64,000 bases of DNA from Kocuria rhizophila DC2201 (GCF_000010285.1 NC_010617.1:1674001-1738000), one strand, 5' to 3'. Numbered from the stretch's first letter, positions 26,174-35,509 are shown. Program-made: numbers and translations. Notes: generated from the sequence alone by a model not told the origin.

Positions 26174-27598
26174 TCAGTCCGCGCGCTGGCCGGGGACGTC
26201 CAGGCCGAGCAGTGCGTTCTCCACGACCTCCGCGAGCGCAGGATGGATCCAGTACTGGCCGCGCGCCATCTCGTGGGCCCGCAACCCGAAGGACATGCCC
26301 TGGACGAGCGGCTGGATCAGGTTGGACGAGTCCCGCCCGATCAGGTGCGCGCCCAGCAGCTCACCGGTGCGGGCGTTCGCGATGAGTTTGCAGATCCCGG
26401 CGTGGTCCTCCATGGCCCAGCCGTAGGCCACGTCCCCGAAGTCCTGTTCCTTGACCGTGATCCGCTCGTCGTTGCGGGCGGCCCAGTCACGGGCCTGGTC
26501 CTCGGTCATGCCCACGGATGCGATCTGGGGTTCGGTGAACACGGCGGAGGGCACGTAGCGGTGGTCGGTCGCGCGCAGCTCCTGCGGGTGCACCACGTTG
26601 TGGGAGACCGTGCGGGCCTCGGCATTGGCCACGTGCTTGAGCTGGAACGGGGAGCACACGTCCCCGAGCGCCCACAGACCACTCACGGGTTCCCCGCCGG
26701 AAAGCACACGCTGGTACTCGTCCACGGCGAGCAGGCCGGTGTCGGTGACATCCAGGTGGGCGGCCTCCGGGCGCAGGGTGTCCGCGTTGGGGACCCTGCC
26801 CGTGGCCAGCAGGACGACGTCGGCAGTGCCGTCCCAGTGCTGACTGGAACCGTCGGAGGCCTGCGCTGACACCGTCAGGCGGCCGTCCTCGGCGCGCTCG
26901 ATCCCGGACAGCGTCCACCCGAGTTGCAGGTCCCACTGTTCGGCGGCCTCGCGCGTGAAGCGTTCGGCGATCGTGTCGTCGTGTTCGCGCAGCAAACGCT
27001 GCGAACGGTTGAGCTGGGTCACGGATGCGCCCAGTCCGCGGAAGACGTGGCAGAACTCGGCGGCCACGTACCCGCCGCCCACCACGATGACGTCCCGGGG
27101 GAACTCGTCCAGGCGCATCACGGTGTCCGAGGTGTGTACCCCGGGCAGGTCGGCACCCGGCACGTCCGGGATGCGGACCCGCGAACCGTTGGCCAGCACG
27201 ATCTGATCGGCGGTGATCCGCTGCCCGGACTCGGTCTCGAGGACCTTGGGTTCCACGAAGTGCACGTACTCCTGGATCACCGTGACGTTGTCGAGCGACT
27301 CGCGGTACTGCAGCCCGTTCTTCGAGATGGCGTCGATCCGGGCGAAGATCCGATCCCGCATGCCGGGCCAGTCCACACCCTCGATCACGGCGTCCAGGCC
27401 CAGCCGAATGGCGTCCCGCGCCTGGTCCCCCACGGTGGCCGGGTAGGCGTACATCTTGGTGGGGATGCACCCCACGTTCAGACATGTCCCCCCGAACCGG
27501 CCGGGTTCCACGATGGCGACGTCCAGGTCCCGGTACTCGTCCGTGAGGATCGAGTTACCCGAGCCGGAGCCGACAATGATCAGGTCAAAAGATCGCAT
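26174..27598 (-). CDS. mtr: Mycothione reductase
   Basis: Flavoenzyme that reduces oxidised mycothiol with NADPH, keeping the actinobacterial thiol pool reduced. The 474-residue protein has an FAD-binding start (LIIVGSGSGN), the redox-active disulphide CLNVGC (C39, C44), the NADPH-binding GGGYVAAEF block and the C-terminal base HPALAE (H452, E457). The GSGSGN start and spacing fit mycothione reductase better than glutathione or lipoamide relatives. The ATG at 27598 follows AGGATGGGG; ATG 27607 would add three residues. Confidence 0.9.
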   Translation of the reverse strand: MRSFDLIIVGSGSGNSILTDEYRDLDVAIVEPGRFGGTCLNVGCIPTKMYAYPATVGDQARDAIRLGLDAVIEGVDWPGMRDRIFARIDAISKNGLQYRESLDNVTVIQEYVHFVEPKVLETESGQRITADQIVLANGSRVRIPDVPGADLPGVHTSDTVMRLDEFPRDVIVVGGGYVAAEFCHVFRGLGASVTQLNRSQRLLREHDDTIAERFTREAAEQWDLQLGWTLSGIERAEDGRLTVSAQASDGSSQHWDGTADVVLLATGRVPNADTLRPEAAHLDVTDTGLLAVDEYQRVLSGGEPVSGLWALGDVCSPFQLKHVANAEARTVSHNVVHPQELRATDHRYVPSAVFTEPQIASVGMTEDQARDWAARNDERITVKEQDFGDVAYGWAMEDHAGICKLIANARTGELLGAHLIGRDSSNLIQPLVQGMSFGLRAHEMARGQYWIHPALAEVVENALLGLDVPGQRAD

Positions 27599-27621
27599 GC
27601 GCCCCATCCTAGGACCCGACG

Positions 27622-27657
27622 ACGACGCCGCCCGGCGCGGTGCGCGGGCGGCGTCGT
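27622..27657 (-). terminator. Terminator after pyruvate carboxylase, ACGACGCCGCC stem type
   Basis: A perfect 13-bp stem: ACGACGCCGCCCG (27622-27634) with CGGGCGGCGTCGT (27645-27657), and a 10-base loop. It lies 56-91 bp past the pyc stop and upstream of mtr on the same strand. Confidence 0.8.
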
Positions 27658-27712
27658 GCGCACCGGCCCAGCGGACACGGTGGGTGCCGCGGGGCCGGTG
27701 GGTGCGGAGGGA

Positions 27713-30700
27713 CTACTGCGGGTCGATCACCAGCACGAGGTCCCCGCCGCTGACATGGGCGGTGTCCGCGAGCGCGACCCGGGAGACGGTCCCGGCCACG
27801 GGGGCGGTGATGGAGGCCTCCATCTTCATGGCCTCGATCGTGGCCACGGAGTCCCCGGCGGAGACGGTGTCCCCCTCGGAGACGGTGACCGTGACCGCAC
27901 CCGCGAACGGCGCCGCCACGTGGCCCGGCTTGGAGGTGTCGGCCTTCTCGGTCTCCACGGCCTGCGACTTCACGGACTCGTCGCGGATCTCCAGCAGGCG
28001 CAGCTGCCCGTTGAGGGTCACCATCACCGTGCGCATGCCCTTCTCGTCCGGCTCGGAAATGGCCTGCAGGGTCACCAGCAGACGCACGCCCTTGCCGAGC
28101 GAGATCACGTGCTCGTGGTCCTGGTCCAGACCGTAGAGGAAGTCGCGCGTGTGCAGCACGGAGACGTCCCCGTACTTGGTCCGGGAGGTCTCGAACTCCT
28201 TCGTGGGACCCGGGAAGAGCAGCCGGTTGAGCGTGGCACGGCGCACCGCACCGGGCTGCTCGAGCCCCTCGCGGTCCTCCGCCGAGAGCTCCTCGTCCGC
28301 GAGGTTCACGGTGCGCCCCTCGAGCGCCTTGGAGCGGAACGGCTCGGGCCAGCCCGCGGGCGGGGTCCCCAGCTCACCGGCCAGGAAGTTGATCACGGAG
28401 TCGGGGATGTCGAACTTGCGGGGATCCGCCTCGAACTCCGCGGGATCCACGTCCATGCCCACGAGTTGCAGGGCGAGGTCCCCCACCACCTTGGAGGAGG
28501 GCGTGACCTTCACCAGGTGGCCCAGCATCCGGTCCGCAGCGTGGTACATGTCCTCGATGGCCTCGAACTTCTCGCCCAGGCCCAGCGCGATGGCCTGCTG
28601 CCGGAGGTTGGAGAGCTGACCGCCCGGGATCTCGTGGCGGTACACGCGGCCCGTGGGGCTCGTGAGACCGGACTCGAAGGGCTTGTAGATCGAGCGCACG
28701 ACCTCCCAGTAGGGCTCCATGTCGCTCACCACGTCCAGGTCCAGGCGCGTGTCCCGCTCGGTGTTCTCGAGCGCGGCCACGAGCGCGGAGCCCGAGACCT
28801 GCGAGGTGGTCCCGGCCATGGAGGCCGACGCCGCGTCCACGGCGTCCACCCCGGCCTCGGCGGCCGCCAGCAGGGTGGCCAGCTGGCCGCCCGCAGTGTC
28901 GTGGGTGTGCAGGTGCAGCGGCAGGTCGAAGCGCTCCCGCAGCGCGCTCACCAGGCGGCGCGCCGCCTCGGGGCGCAGCAGACCCGCCATGTCCTTGATG
29001 GCCAGGATGTGGGCCCCGGCGTCCACGCACTGCTGCGCGAGGTCGAGGTAGTAGTCCAGCGTGTAGACGGACTCCTCCGGGTCCAGCAGGTTGCCCGTGT
29101 AGCACAGGGCCACCTCGGCCACGGCAGTGCCCGTGGCCCGCACGGCCTCGATCGCGGGGCGCATCTGCTCGACGTCGTTCAGGGCGTCGAAGATGCGGAA
29201 GATGTCCACGCCGGTCTCGGCGGCCTCGGCCACGAACGCGTTGGTCACCTCCACGGGGTAGGGGGTGTAGCCCACGGTGTTGCGCCCGCGCAGCAGCATC
29301 TGGATGGGGATGTTGGGCATCGCCTCGCGCAGCAGGCGCAGCCGCTCCCAGGGATCCTCCCCCAGGAAGCGCAGTGCGACGTCGTACGTGGCACCGCCCC
29401 AGGCCTCGATCGAGAGCAGCCCCGGCAGCAGGTGGGCGTAGGCCGGTGCCGCCGCGAGCAGGTCACGGGTGCGCACACGGGTGGCCAGCAGGGACTGGTG
29501 GGCGTCCCGGAACGTGGTGGAGGTGACCGCCAGCGGCTCGTGCTCGCGCAGGGTGCGCGCGAACCCCTCGGGGCCCTTCTCCTGCAGCACCTGCCGCCAG
29601 CCCGAGGGGACCTCGTGCTGGGACGGGCCGTCGAACGGGCTGCGGTAGGGCTCGTCGCGCTTGTCCCCGGGGTAGTGGGGCAGCTTGTCGCGCGGGTCGA
29701 TCCCGTCCACCCGCTCGCCGTTGGGCTTGTTGACCGTGACCTCGGCCAGGTAGTTCAGCGCACGCGTGCCGCGGTCCGCGGAGCCCTTACCCTTGAGCAG
29801 GTCCGGGTGGTTCTCGATGAAGTCCGTGGCCACGTCCCCGGCCAGGAAGTCCGGGTTGTGCAGCACGGCCTGCAGGAACTGGATGTTGGTGGCGATGCCG
29901 CGGATGCGGAACTCCGCGAGCGCACGACGCGCGCGCAGCACCGCGGTCTCGTAGTCGCGCCCGCGGCACGTGAGCTTCACGAGCATCGAGTCGAAGTGCG
30001 GGGAGATCTCCGCGCCCGCGTACAGGGTGCCGCCGTCCAAGCGCACCCCGGCGCCGCCGGCGGAGCGGTACGCGGAGACCTTGCCCACGTCCGGGCGGAA
30101 GTCGTTGGCGGGGTCCTCCGTGGTGATGCGGCACTGCAGCGCGGCGCCGCGCACCCGCAGGGTGTCCTGCTCGATCCCGAGGTCCGCGAGGGTCTCCCCC
30201 GCGGCGATGCGCAGCTGGGACTGCACGAGGTCCACGTCCGTGATCTCCTCGGTCACGGTGTGCTCCACCTGGATGCGCGGGTTCATCTCGATGAACACGT
30301 GCTGACCCGCGCGCTCGCCGGCGGTGTCCACGAGGAACTCCACGGTGCCCGCGTTGACGTAGCCCAGCTCCTTGGCGAACTTCACGGCGTCGCGGTGCAG
30401 CGCGTCCCGGATCTCGGGGTCCAGCTGCGGGGCCGGGGCGATCTCGATGACCTTCTGGTGGCGGCGCTGCAGGGAGCAGTCGCGCTCGAACAGGTGGACG
30501 ATGTTGCCCTCGTTGTCCGCGAGGATCTGCACCTCGATGTGGCGGGGGCGCAGCACCGCCTGCTCGATGAATACGGTGGGGTCCCCGAAGGCGGTGTCCG
30601 CCTCGCGCATCGCGGCGTCCAGGGCGTCGGGCAGCTGCTCGGGGGTCTCCACCCGGCGCATCCCGCGGCCGCCGCCGCCGGCCACGGCCTTGACGAACAC

Positions 30701-31162
30701 GGGGTAGCCGATCTTCTCGGCCGCGGCGATCAGCGTGTCCCGGTCCGAGGAGGGGTCCGAGGACTCCAGGGTGGGGATCCCGGCGCGGCGGGCGGCCCGC
30801 AGCGCTTCCACCTTGTTGCCCGCGAGCTCGAGGATCTCCGCGCGGGGGCCCACGAAGGTGATGCCCTCGGCCTGGGCGGCGCGCGCGAGCTCCGGGTTCT
30901 CGGAGAGGAAGCCGTAGCCGGGGTAGATGGCGTCCGCTCCGGCCTCCTTGGCCACCCGGATGATCTCGGCCACGTCCAGGTACGCCCGGACGGGGTGGCC
31001 CTCCTCGCCGATGTGGTAGGCCTCGTCCGCCTTCTGGCGGTGGATGGAGTTGCGATCCTCCTGGGGGAAGACGGCGACGGTGCCGGCTCCCAGCTCGTAC
31101 GCCGCCCGGAAGGCCCGGATCGCGATCTCGCCGCGGTTGGCCACCAGAATCTTGGAGAACAT
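27713..31162 (-). CDS. pyc: Pyruvate carboxylase
   Basis: Biotin enzyme that carboxylates pyruvate to oxaloacetate, refilling the citric acid cycle. The 1149-residue single chain has the usual order: biotin carboxylase (GGGGRGMRRV ATP loop, QRRHQKVIEIAP, EMNPRIQVEH), carboxyltransferase (RGRNTVGYTPYP, HTHDTAGGQL metal-site region) and a C-terminal biotinyl domain with EAMKMEA, lysine 1113. The ATG at 31162 gives the standard MFSKILVANRGEIA start. It is monocistronic, with its own terminator downstream. Confidence 0.98.
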   Translation of the reverse strand: MFSKILVANRGEIAIRAFRAAYELGAGTVAVFPQEDRNSIHRQKADEAYHIGEEGHPVRAYLDVAEIIRVAKEAGADAIYPGYGFLSENPELARAAQAEGITFVGPRAEILELAGNKVEALRAARRAGIPTLESSDPSSDRDTLIAAAEKIGYPVFVKAVAGGGGRGMRRVETPEQLPDALDAAMREADTAFGDPTVFIEQAVLRPRHIEVQILADNEGNIVHLFERDCSLQRRHQKVIEIAPAPQLDPEIRDALHRDAVKFAKELGYVNAGTVEFLVDTAGERAGQHVFIEMNPRIQVEHTVTEEITDVDLVQSQLRIAAGETLADLGIEQDTLRVRGAALQCRITTEDPANDFRPDVGKVSAYRSAGGAGVRLDGGTLYAGAEISPHFDSMLVKLTCRGRDYETAVLRARRALAEFRIRGIATNIQFLQAVLHNPDFLAGDVATDFIENHPDLLKGKGSADRGTRALNYLAEVTVNKPNGERVDGIDPRDKLPHYPGDKRDEPYRSPFDGPSQHEVPSGWRQVLQEKGPEGFARTLREHEPLAVTSTTFRDAHQSLLATRVRTRDLLAAAPAYAHLLPGLLSIEAWGGATYDVALRFLGEDPWERLRLLREAMPNIPIQMLLRGRNTVGYTPYPVEVTNAFVAEAAETGVDIFRIFDALNDVEQMRPAIEAVRATGTAVAEVALCYTGNLLDPEESVYTLDYYLDLAQQCVDAGAHILAIKDMAGLLRPEAARRLVSALRERFDLPLHLHTHDTAGGQLATLLAAAEAGVDAVDAASASMAGTTSQVSGSALVAALENTERDTRLDLDVVSDMEPYWEVVRSIYKPFESGLTSPTGRVYRHEIPGGQLSNLRQQAIALGLGEKFEAIEDMYHAADRMLGHLVKVTPSSKVVGDLALQLVGMDVDPAEFEADPRKFDIPDSVINFLAGELGTPPAGWPEPFRSKALEGRTVNLADEELSAEDREGLEQPGAVRRATLNRLLFPGPTKEFETSRTKYGDVSVLHTRDFLYGLDQDHEHVISLGKGVRLLVTLQAISEPDEKGMRTVMVTLNGQLRLLEIRDESVKSQAVETEKADTSKPGHVAAPFAGAVTVTVSEGDTVSAGDSVATIEAMKMEASITAPVAGTVSRVALADTAHVSGGDLVLVIDPQ

Positions 31163-31369
31163 GACTTCCGTTTCCGCACGCCGGACCCGTGGGTTCCCGC
31201 GCACTGGGTGAGGAGTGGATACCTGCCGCCAGCTTACGTGAGCCGCCCCTCCCCCGGGCCGCTTCCGCGGATCGTGTCACGGCCCCGCTGCCGTGTCCCC
31301 CGAAGTACACCCATTAGCATGTAACCGGGCGGCGGCCAGTCCCCCGAACAGGTGACAGAAGGGTGATCC

Positions 31370-32206
31370 GTGCAGATCGTCAGCATCAGCAGCCTCAAGG
31401 GCGGGGTGGGCAAGTCCTCCGTGGTCCTGGGGCTCGCCTCCGCCGCGCTCGAGGCCCGGATCCCCACCCTCGTGGTGGACCTCGACCCCCACGGGGACGC
31501 CTCGACCGCCCTCGGTGTGCACGCCCGCCAGGGTCGGGACGTGGGCAGCGTGCTGCGTCGGCCCCGCAAGGGCGCGCTCGGCGCCGTCGCCGTGGCCTCG
31601 CCCTGGGCCGCGCACCCCATCACGCCGGACACCTCCACCGAGGGCCCCCGCGCGTGGGCCCCCGACGCCGCCCGCACCACGCGCGTGCCGGTGCTGGACG
31701 TGGCACCCGGCTCCGCGGCGTCGTCCCACCTGGACCACGCCTCGTTCAAGCCCCGGGACCTCAAGCGGCTCGAGACCGCGCTGCGCGGACTGGACCGCTA
31801 CGAACTGGTGTTCATCGACTGCCCGCCCACGCTCAGCGCGCTGACGCGGATGGCGTGGGCGGCGTCCCACAAGGTGCTCTCCGTGGCGGAGCCGTCCCTG
31901 TTCTCGGTCGCGGGCACCAAGCGCACCATGAGTGCGCTCGCGCAGTTCGAGGGCTCCCGCGTGTGGGCGGTCCCCGAGGCGGGGGTGGTGGTCAACAAGG
32001 TGCGGGAGGACTCCCAGGAGCAGCAGCACCGCATGGGTGAACTGCGGGAGCTCTTCGGTCCGCTCGTGGTGGAGCCCGTGCTTCCGGACCTCGCGGTGAT
32101 GCAGCAGGCGCAGGGTGCCGCGTGGCCCGTGCACCGCTGGCCCGGCGCCCCGGCGCAGGACCTCGCCGAGCGCTTCACGGCCATCCTGGAGGGGCTCACG
32201 CGCTGA
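31370..32206 (+). CDS. Orphan ParA/MinD-type ATPase
   Basis: A 278-residue P-loop ATPase of the ParA/MinD family. It has the deviant Walker A motif SLKGGVGKSS (K10, K15), DLDPHGDAS, and the FIDCPPTLS Walker B-like block. No ParB or MinC partner and no parS-like site lies beside it, and it is distinct from the second ParA at 51.2 kb. The GTG start has GAAGGGTG just upstream. It is divergent from pyc and convergent with the Rv1830-type regulator. Cargo or partner is unknown. Confidence 0.88.
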   Translation: MQIVSISSLKGGVGKSSVVLGLASAALEARIPTLVVDLDPHGDASTALGVHARQGRDVGSVLRRPRKGALGAVAVASPWAAHPITPDTSTEGPRAWAPDAARTTRVPVLDVAPGSAASSHLDHASFKPRDLKRLETALRGLDRYELVFIDCPPTLSALTRMAWAASHKVLSVAEPSLFSVAGTKRTMSALAQFEGSRVWAVPEAGVVVNKVREDSQEQQHRMGELRELFGPLVVEPVLPDLAVMQQAQGAAWPVHRWPGAPAQDLAERFTAILEGLTR

Positions 32207-32224
32207 GCGCGGTGACGGCATCTT

Positions 32225-32250
32225 GTCCGGCCCTGGGGCCAGGGTCGGAC
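32225..32250 (+). terminator. Probable terminator of the orphan parA-like gene
   Basis: A 12-bp stem with one G-T pair: GTCCGGCCCTGG (32225-32236) with CCAGGGTCGGAC (32239-32250), and a very short loop. It lies 18 bp past the stop codon. Confidence 0.6.
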
Positions 32251-32417
32251 GGTACGCCCGAGTGCTCCACGGCGCCGTCGTCCGCCGCGGCTGCTTGACG
32301 TGACCGGTGGTCGACCGTGGACGCCGGTTTCGGCACCCGCCGCGGCCGGGGTCTTCCCCGCACGGCGATCCGCCGGGCACCAGGGGACGGACGACGCCGC
32401 CCGGCCGGCCCGGTCGG

Positions 32418-33035
32418 TCAGCCCGCGTTCTGCTTCTTGTTCCGCCGCGCGCGGCGCGCGGAGAGCTCGTCCTCCGGGAACGACCCGGCCTCGGCGGCGG
32501 TGTCGAGGGCGGTGTGCTCACCGGGCATCGAGGCGAGAGTGGTCTCGACCTCGCGCCACACCCGGCCCACGGCGATGCCGAACACGCCCTGACCGCCCTG
32601 GACGAGGTCGATGACCTCGTGGGGGGAGGTGCACTCGTAGACGCTCGCGCCGTCGGACATGAGGGTCAGGCGGGTGAGGTCCTCGATGTCACGCAGCCGC
32701 AGCGCGCCCACGGCGGAGCGGATCTGCTGCAGGGACACCCCGGTGTCGAGCAGCCGCTTGACCACCTTGAGCACCAGGATGTCGCGGAAGCTGTAGAGGC
32801 GCTGGGACCCGGAGCCCTTGGCCCCGCGGACGGTGGGTTCCACCAGGTGGGTGCGAGCCCAGTAGTCGAGCTGCCGGTAGCTGATGCCCGCGGCCTTGCA
32901 CGCGGTGGGTCCGCGGAAACCCAAGGTCTCGTCGAGCGCCGTGAGGTCGTCGGTGAACAGCATCTCCTGGGTGCCCCCCGCGAGGGAGGATGCGCTCAAC
33001 CGTGCCGCGTCCAGCGGCAGCTCCGGATTGCTCAA
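32418..33035 (-). CDS. MerR-family regulator (Rv1830 type)
   Basis: A 205-residue MerR-like regulator. The N-terminal winged helix contains ACKAAGISYRQLDYWARTHLVEPT and the SGSQRLYSFRDILVLKVVKRLL segment, followed by a dimerisation helix and a charged tail (ARRARRNKKQNAG). The TTG at 33035 is the start: GAGGAGG stands five bases before it, while an upstream in-frame codon lacks any ribosome site. Its order next to DUF151, FtsR, GarA and GcvH is conserved in actinobacteria, where the group links cell growth and central metabolism. No effector is evident. Confidence 0.88.
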   Translation of the reverse strand: MSNPELPLDAARLSASSLAGGTQEMLFTDDLTALDETLGFRGPTACKAAGISYRQLDYWARTHLVEPTVRGAKGSGSQRLYSFRDILVLKVVKRLLDTGVSLQQIRSAVGALRLRDIEDLTRLTLMSDGASVYECTSPHEVIDLVQGGQGVFGIAVGRVWREVETTLASMPGEHTALDTAAEAGSFPEDELSARRARRNKKQNAG

Positions 33036-33086
33036 GCGTCCTCCTCGTGCATGGGGTGGGAGACTCGTGCCCACCGTGCTCTCCTG

Positions 33087-33115
33087 ACGGTAAACCGCGG
33101 GGTGTGGTGGGTCAA
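33087..33115 (-). promoter_or_regulatory. Strong promoter of the Rv1830-type merR gene
   Basis: Minus-strand -35 TTGACC (33115-33110), a 17-bp spacer and -10 TACCGT (33092-33087). Transcription would begin near 33080, giving a leader of about 45 bases to the TTG start at 33035. Confidence 0.65.
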
Positions 33116-33179
33116 AGACATCGGTCGCGGGGGCGGCCGTGTCGTTCAGCCTACTCCCCTGCCCCACGCGGAGCCCGGA

Positions 33180-33692
33180 TCAGGACTGGAAGTCCTCGGG
33201 GTCCACGTGGTCCAGGAAGTCGCGGAACTCCCGGACCTGCGCCTCCGCCTCCCGCGGGGCCGCCGGGGACTGCTCCCGCAGCTCGCCGTCCGCGCTGAGC
33301 ACGAGCCCGGCCTCGTCCAGCACCGCGGCCGCGCACCGGATGGGGCAGGACGTGCGGGCCGCGAGCGCGAGGGCGTCGGAGGCCCGGGCGTCTACCACGG
33401 TGGCGTCGTCGAGGGACACGGCCGCGTGGAACACGGTGTCCTCCACGGTGTGCACCACCACGCCCGTCACCCTGCGTCCGAGGGCGTCCACGACGGAGAG
33501 CAGCAGGTCGTGGGTGAGCGGGCGCGGCGGCTCGATGCCCTGCAGCGCGAACACGATGGACGTGGCCTCGTTGGTGCCCACCCAGATGGGCAGCCGGCGG
33601 GGGCCGTCGACCTCCCGCAGCACCACCACGGGCTGACCCGTGGGCACGTCCATGCGCACGCCCGCGATCTCCATCCGCACGTCCGCGCTCAC
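33180..33692 (-). CDS. DUF151 / bifunctional nuclease-domain protein
   Basis: A 170-residue protein with one DUF151 (bifunctional nuclease-like) domain covering most of its length: LPIWVGTNEATSIVFALQG near residues 34-52 and the DARASDALALAART helix near 101-114. Some plant and bacterial members degrade nucleic acids; the actinobacterial role is unproven. The GTG start overlaps the ftsR stop by four bases (GTGA), and the order ftsR-DUF151-merR is the conserved Rv1828-Rv1829-Rv1830 order. An internal ATG six codons later is less likely. Confidence 0.9.
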   Translation of the reverse strand: MSADVRMEIAGVRMDVPTGQPVVVLREVDGPRRLPIWVGTNEATSIVFALQGIEPPRPLTHDLLLSVVDALGRRVTGVVVHTVEDTVFHAAVSLDDATVVDARASDALALAARTSCPIRCAAAVLDEAGLVLSADGELREQSPAAPREAEAQVREFRDFLDHVDPEDFQS

Positions 33693-34597
33693 CGGGTGCC
33701 CCCCGGGGACTCGGCGCCGCGGCCTTGCGGAGCCCGCGCGGCGGCGGGGTGGGTGTACGAGGTCTGGGAGCGCGAGGCCCCGGCAGACCGGGACTGCACG
33801 TGCGCCGACTCGTGGTGCGAGACCTGCTCCCGCGGGTGCCGCTCTTGCGGATCCTGCTCCTGCGGGGGCTGGAGGGAGCGGACGGTGTCATCCACCTGGG
33901 TGTGCACCACGGCGGACATCACCGACAGGCACAGGGACGCGATCTCCCGGGCGCGCTGCACCGCCGTGCGCCGGGTCTCGGGGTCCCGCCGGGTGCGCAG
34001 CGGGGACACACTGCCGTCCACGAGGGCGACCACGCGTTCCGAGGCACCCCGCAGCACCCGCAGGTGCCGGGGCTCGATGCCGTAGCCGCCCAGCTTCACG
34101 GCGGCCACCGCCACGGTCAGCGCGTGCTCGTCGAAGGCACCGGAGTGCTCCACCACGAGACCGTGGGTGAGCAGCTCGCGCAGCAGCGGGATGTCCGCAC
34201 CCGAGCGCGCCGCGAGCTCCCGCAGCGAGTACCGCGCGGCGGACTGTGGCGTGGGCAGCTCGCGGGCAGCGTCGTCGTGCCCGTCACGGCCGGGGGCCGA
34301 GGGGGGCTGCTGCCGCTCGGCGCCCCGGGCGGGGTCCTCCCCGCGGTCCAGGCGCTCCCGGATGACCCGCAGCGGGAGGTAGCGCTCCTGCTGCAGGTTC
34401 AGCACCGTGGTCAGCCGCTCGATGTCCGCCTCGGAGTACTTCCGGTAGCCGGACGCCGTGCGGTGGGGGCGCACCAGACCCTGGTCCTCGAGGAAGCGCA
34501 CCTTGGAGGCGGTCAGGTCCGGGAAGCTCTCCTGCAGACGGCGCAGCAGCGCCCCGATCCCCACGCGCTGGGGCTGCGACGGCTCGGTGTTAGGCAT
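33689..34597 (-). CDS. ftsR: FtsR, MerR-family cell-division regulator (Rv1828 type)
   Basis: A 302-residue MerR-like regulator; the Corynebacterium glutamicum homologue FtsR activates ftsZ. The N-terminal helix-turn-helix reads IGALLRRLQESFPDLTASK, followed by EDQGLVRPHRTASGYRKYSEADIERL. A central arginine-rich helix and a long Gln/Arg/Ser-rich disordered tail (about residues 230-302) follow; the tail is longer than needed for DNA binding. The ATG at 34597 lies 8 bp after the garA stop with no clear ribosome site, so re-initiation from garA is likely. Confidence 0.9.
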   Translation of the reverse strand: MPNTEPSQPQRVGIGALLRRLQESFPDLTASKVRFLEDQGLVRPHRTASGYRKYSEADIERLTTVLNLQQERYLPLRVIRERLDRGEDPARGAERQQPPSAPGRDGHDDAARELPTPQSAARYSLRELAARSGADIPLLRELLTHGLVVEHSGAFDEHALTVAVAAVKLGGYGIEPRHLRVLRGASERVVALVDGSVSPLRTRRDPETRRTAVQRAREIASLCLSVMSAVVHTQVDDTVRSLQPPQEQDPQERHPREQVSHHESAHVQSRSAGASRSQTSYTHPAAARAPQGRGAESPGGTR

Positions 34598-34605
34598 GGA
34601 GGAGG

Positions 34606-35049
34606 TCAGGAGCCGTTCTGCACGGAGTGGTAGAACGTGAAGCGGAACTTCCCGATCTGCACCTCGTCCCCGTTCTCCAGCAGCTTGGTGTTCACCCGGT
34701 CCCCGTTGACGTAGGTGCCGTTGAGGGAGGCGTGGTCCACGATCTCGAACGTGGTGCCGCGGCGGATGAACTCGGCGTGGCGCCGGGACACCGTGACGTC
34801 GTCCAGGAACACGGAGCACGCGGGGTGCCGTCCGGCCACGACCTCGTCCCGGTCCAGCAGGAACCGGGCACCGGTGAGACCGCCGTTGGTCTCGAGCAGC
34901 AGGGCGGATCCCGGGGGCAGGGACGCCACGGCGTTCTGCTCGCCCTCGGTGAGCTTGTGGTGCGCGGCGGTGGAGAGCACGTCCGCGACGATCTGGATGG
35001 ACGTGGTCTCCGGACCCGACTGGGAGCCGGAGTTCTCGTGGTTAGACAT
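34606..35049 (-). CDS. garA: GarA/OdhI, FHA-domain metabolic regulator
   Basis: GarA (OdhI) inhibits 2-oxoglutarate dehydrogenase and redirects carbon to glutamate; Ser/Thr kinase phosphorylation of its N-terminal ETTS motif makes it bind its own FHA domain and switch off. Here ETTS is residues 14-17. The FHA domain (about 50-135) has GRH (73-75), SRRH (88-91) and LNGTYVNG (109-116), the phosphothreonine-binding residues. Length 147 is normal. It follows gcvH by 33 bp on the same strand, as in mycobacteria. The PASTA kinase at 18.6 kb is one candidate regulator. Confidence 0.95.
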   Translation of the reverse strand: MSNHENSGSQSGPETTSIQIVADVLSTAAHHKLTEGEQNAVASLPPGSALLLETNGGLTGARFLLDRDEVVAGRHPACSVFLDDVTVSRRHAEFIRRGTTFEIVDHASLNGTYVNGDRVNTKLLENGDEVQIGKFRFTFYHSVQNGS

Positions 35050-35082
35050 GGGTTCCCCTCACCTCACGTGGAGAATGTGCAG

Positions 35083-35469
35083 TTAGTCCAGCAGCTGCTG
35101 GTAGGCCTGGGCGTCCAGCAGCTGGGCGGTGGCGTCCTGGGACTCCACACGCACGGTGAACAGCCAGCCGGCCTCGTACGGGGCCTCGTTGAGCAGCCCG
35201 GGGTTGTCCGCGAGCTCGTCGTTGACGGAGACGATCTCGCCGGTCACGGGGGCGAAGAGGTCGCTCACGGACTTGGTGGACTCGATCTCACCCACCACGT
35301 CCCCGGCGGTGACGGTGTCCCCGACCTCGGGGAGCTGGACGAAGACGACCTCACCCAGCTCGCTCTGGGCGTGGTCGGTGATGCCCACCTTGAAGGTGCT
35401 GTCCTCGGAGAGGTCCTGGACCCACTCGTGCTCTGCCGTGTACGCGAGTTCCGCGGGAATGTTGGTCAT
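35083..35469 (-). CDS. gcvH: Glycine cleavage system H protein
   Basis: GcvH carries the methylamine intermediate of glycine breakdown on a lipoyl arm. The 128-residue protein has the AEHEWVQ start, ELGEVVFVQLP, and the lipoylation site EIESTKSVSD with lysine 66. The other glycine-cleavage genes are not in the window. The ATG at 35469 is only six bases past a TAAACT -10 element (35482-35477), so the transcript is probably leaderless. It heads the gcvH-garA-ftsR-DUF151 run. Confidence 0.96.
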   Translation of the reverse strand: MTNIPAELAYTAEHEWVQDLSEDSTFKVGITDHAQSELGEVVFVQLPEVGDTVTAGDVVGEIESTKSVSDLFAPVTGEIVSVNDELADNPGLLNEAPYEAGWLFTVRVESQDATAQLLDAQAYQQLLD

Positions 35470-35476
35470 GCCGGTC

Positions 35477-35482
35477 AGTTTA
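35477..35482 (-). promoter_or_regulatory. -10 element of a leaderless gcvH transcript
   Basis: TAAACT on the minus strand ends seven bases before the A of the gcvH ATG, the spacing at which transcription starts on the start codon. No standard -35 is visible. Confidence 0.5.
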
Positions 35483-35509
35483 GGGCACGTATGCGGCAGT
35501 AGCACTCAT

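Noticed and set aside
26924-31324. A 1466-codon open frame antisense to mtr and pyruvate carboxylase
   Set aside because: Long antisense frames are expected at this G+C content. The translation is low-complexity His/Gly/Arg-rich, while the opposite strand encodes intact mycothione reductase and pyruvate carboxylase.
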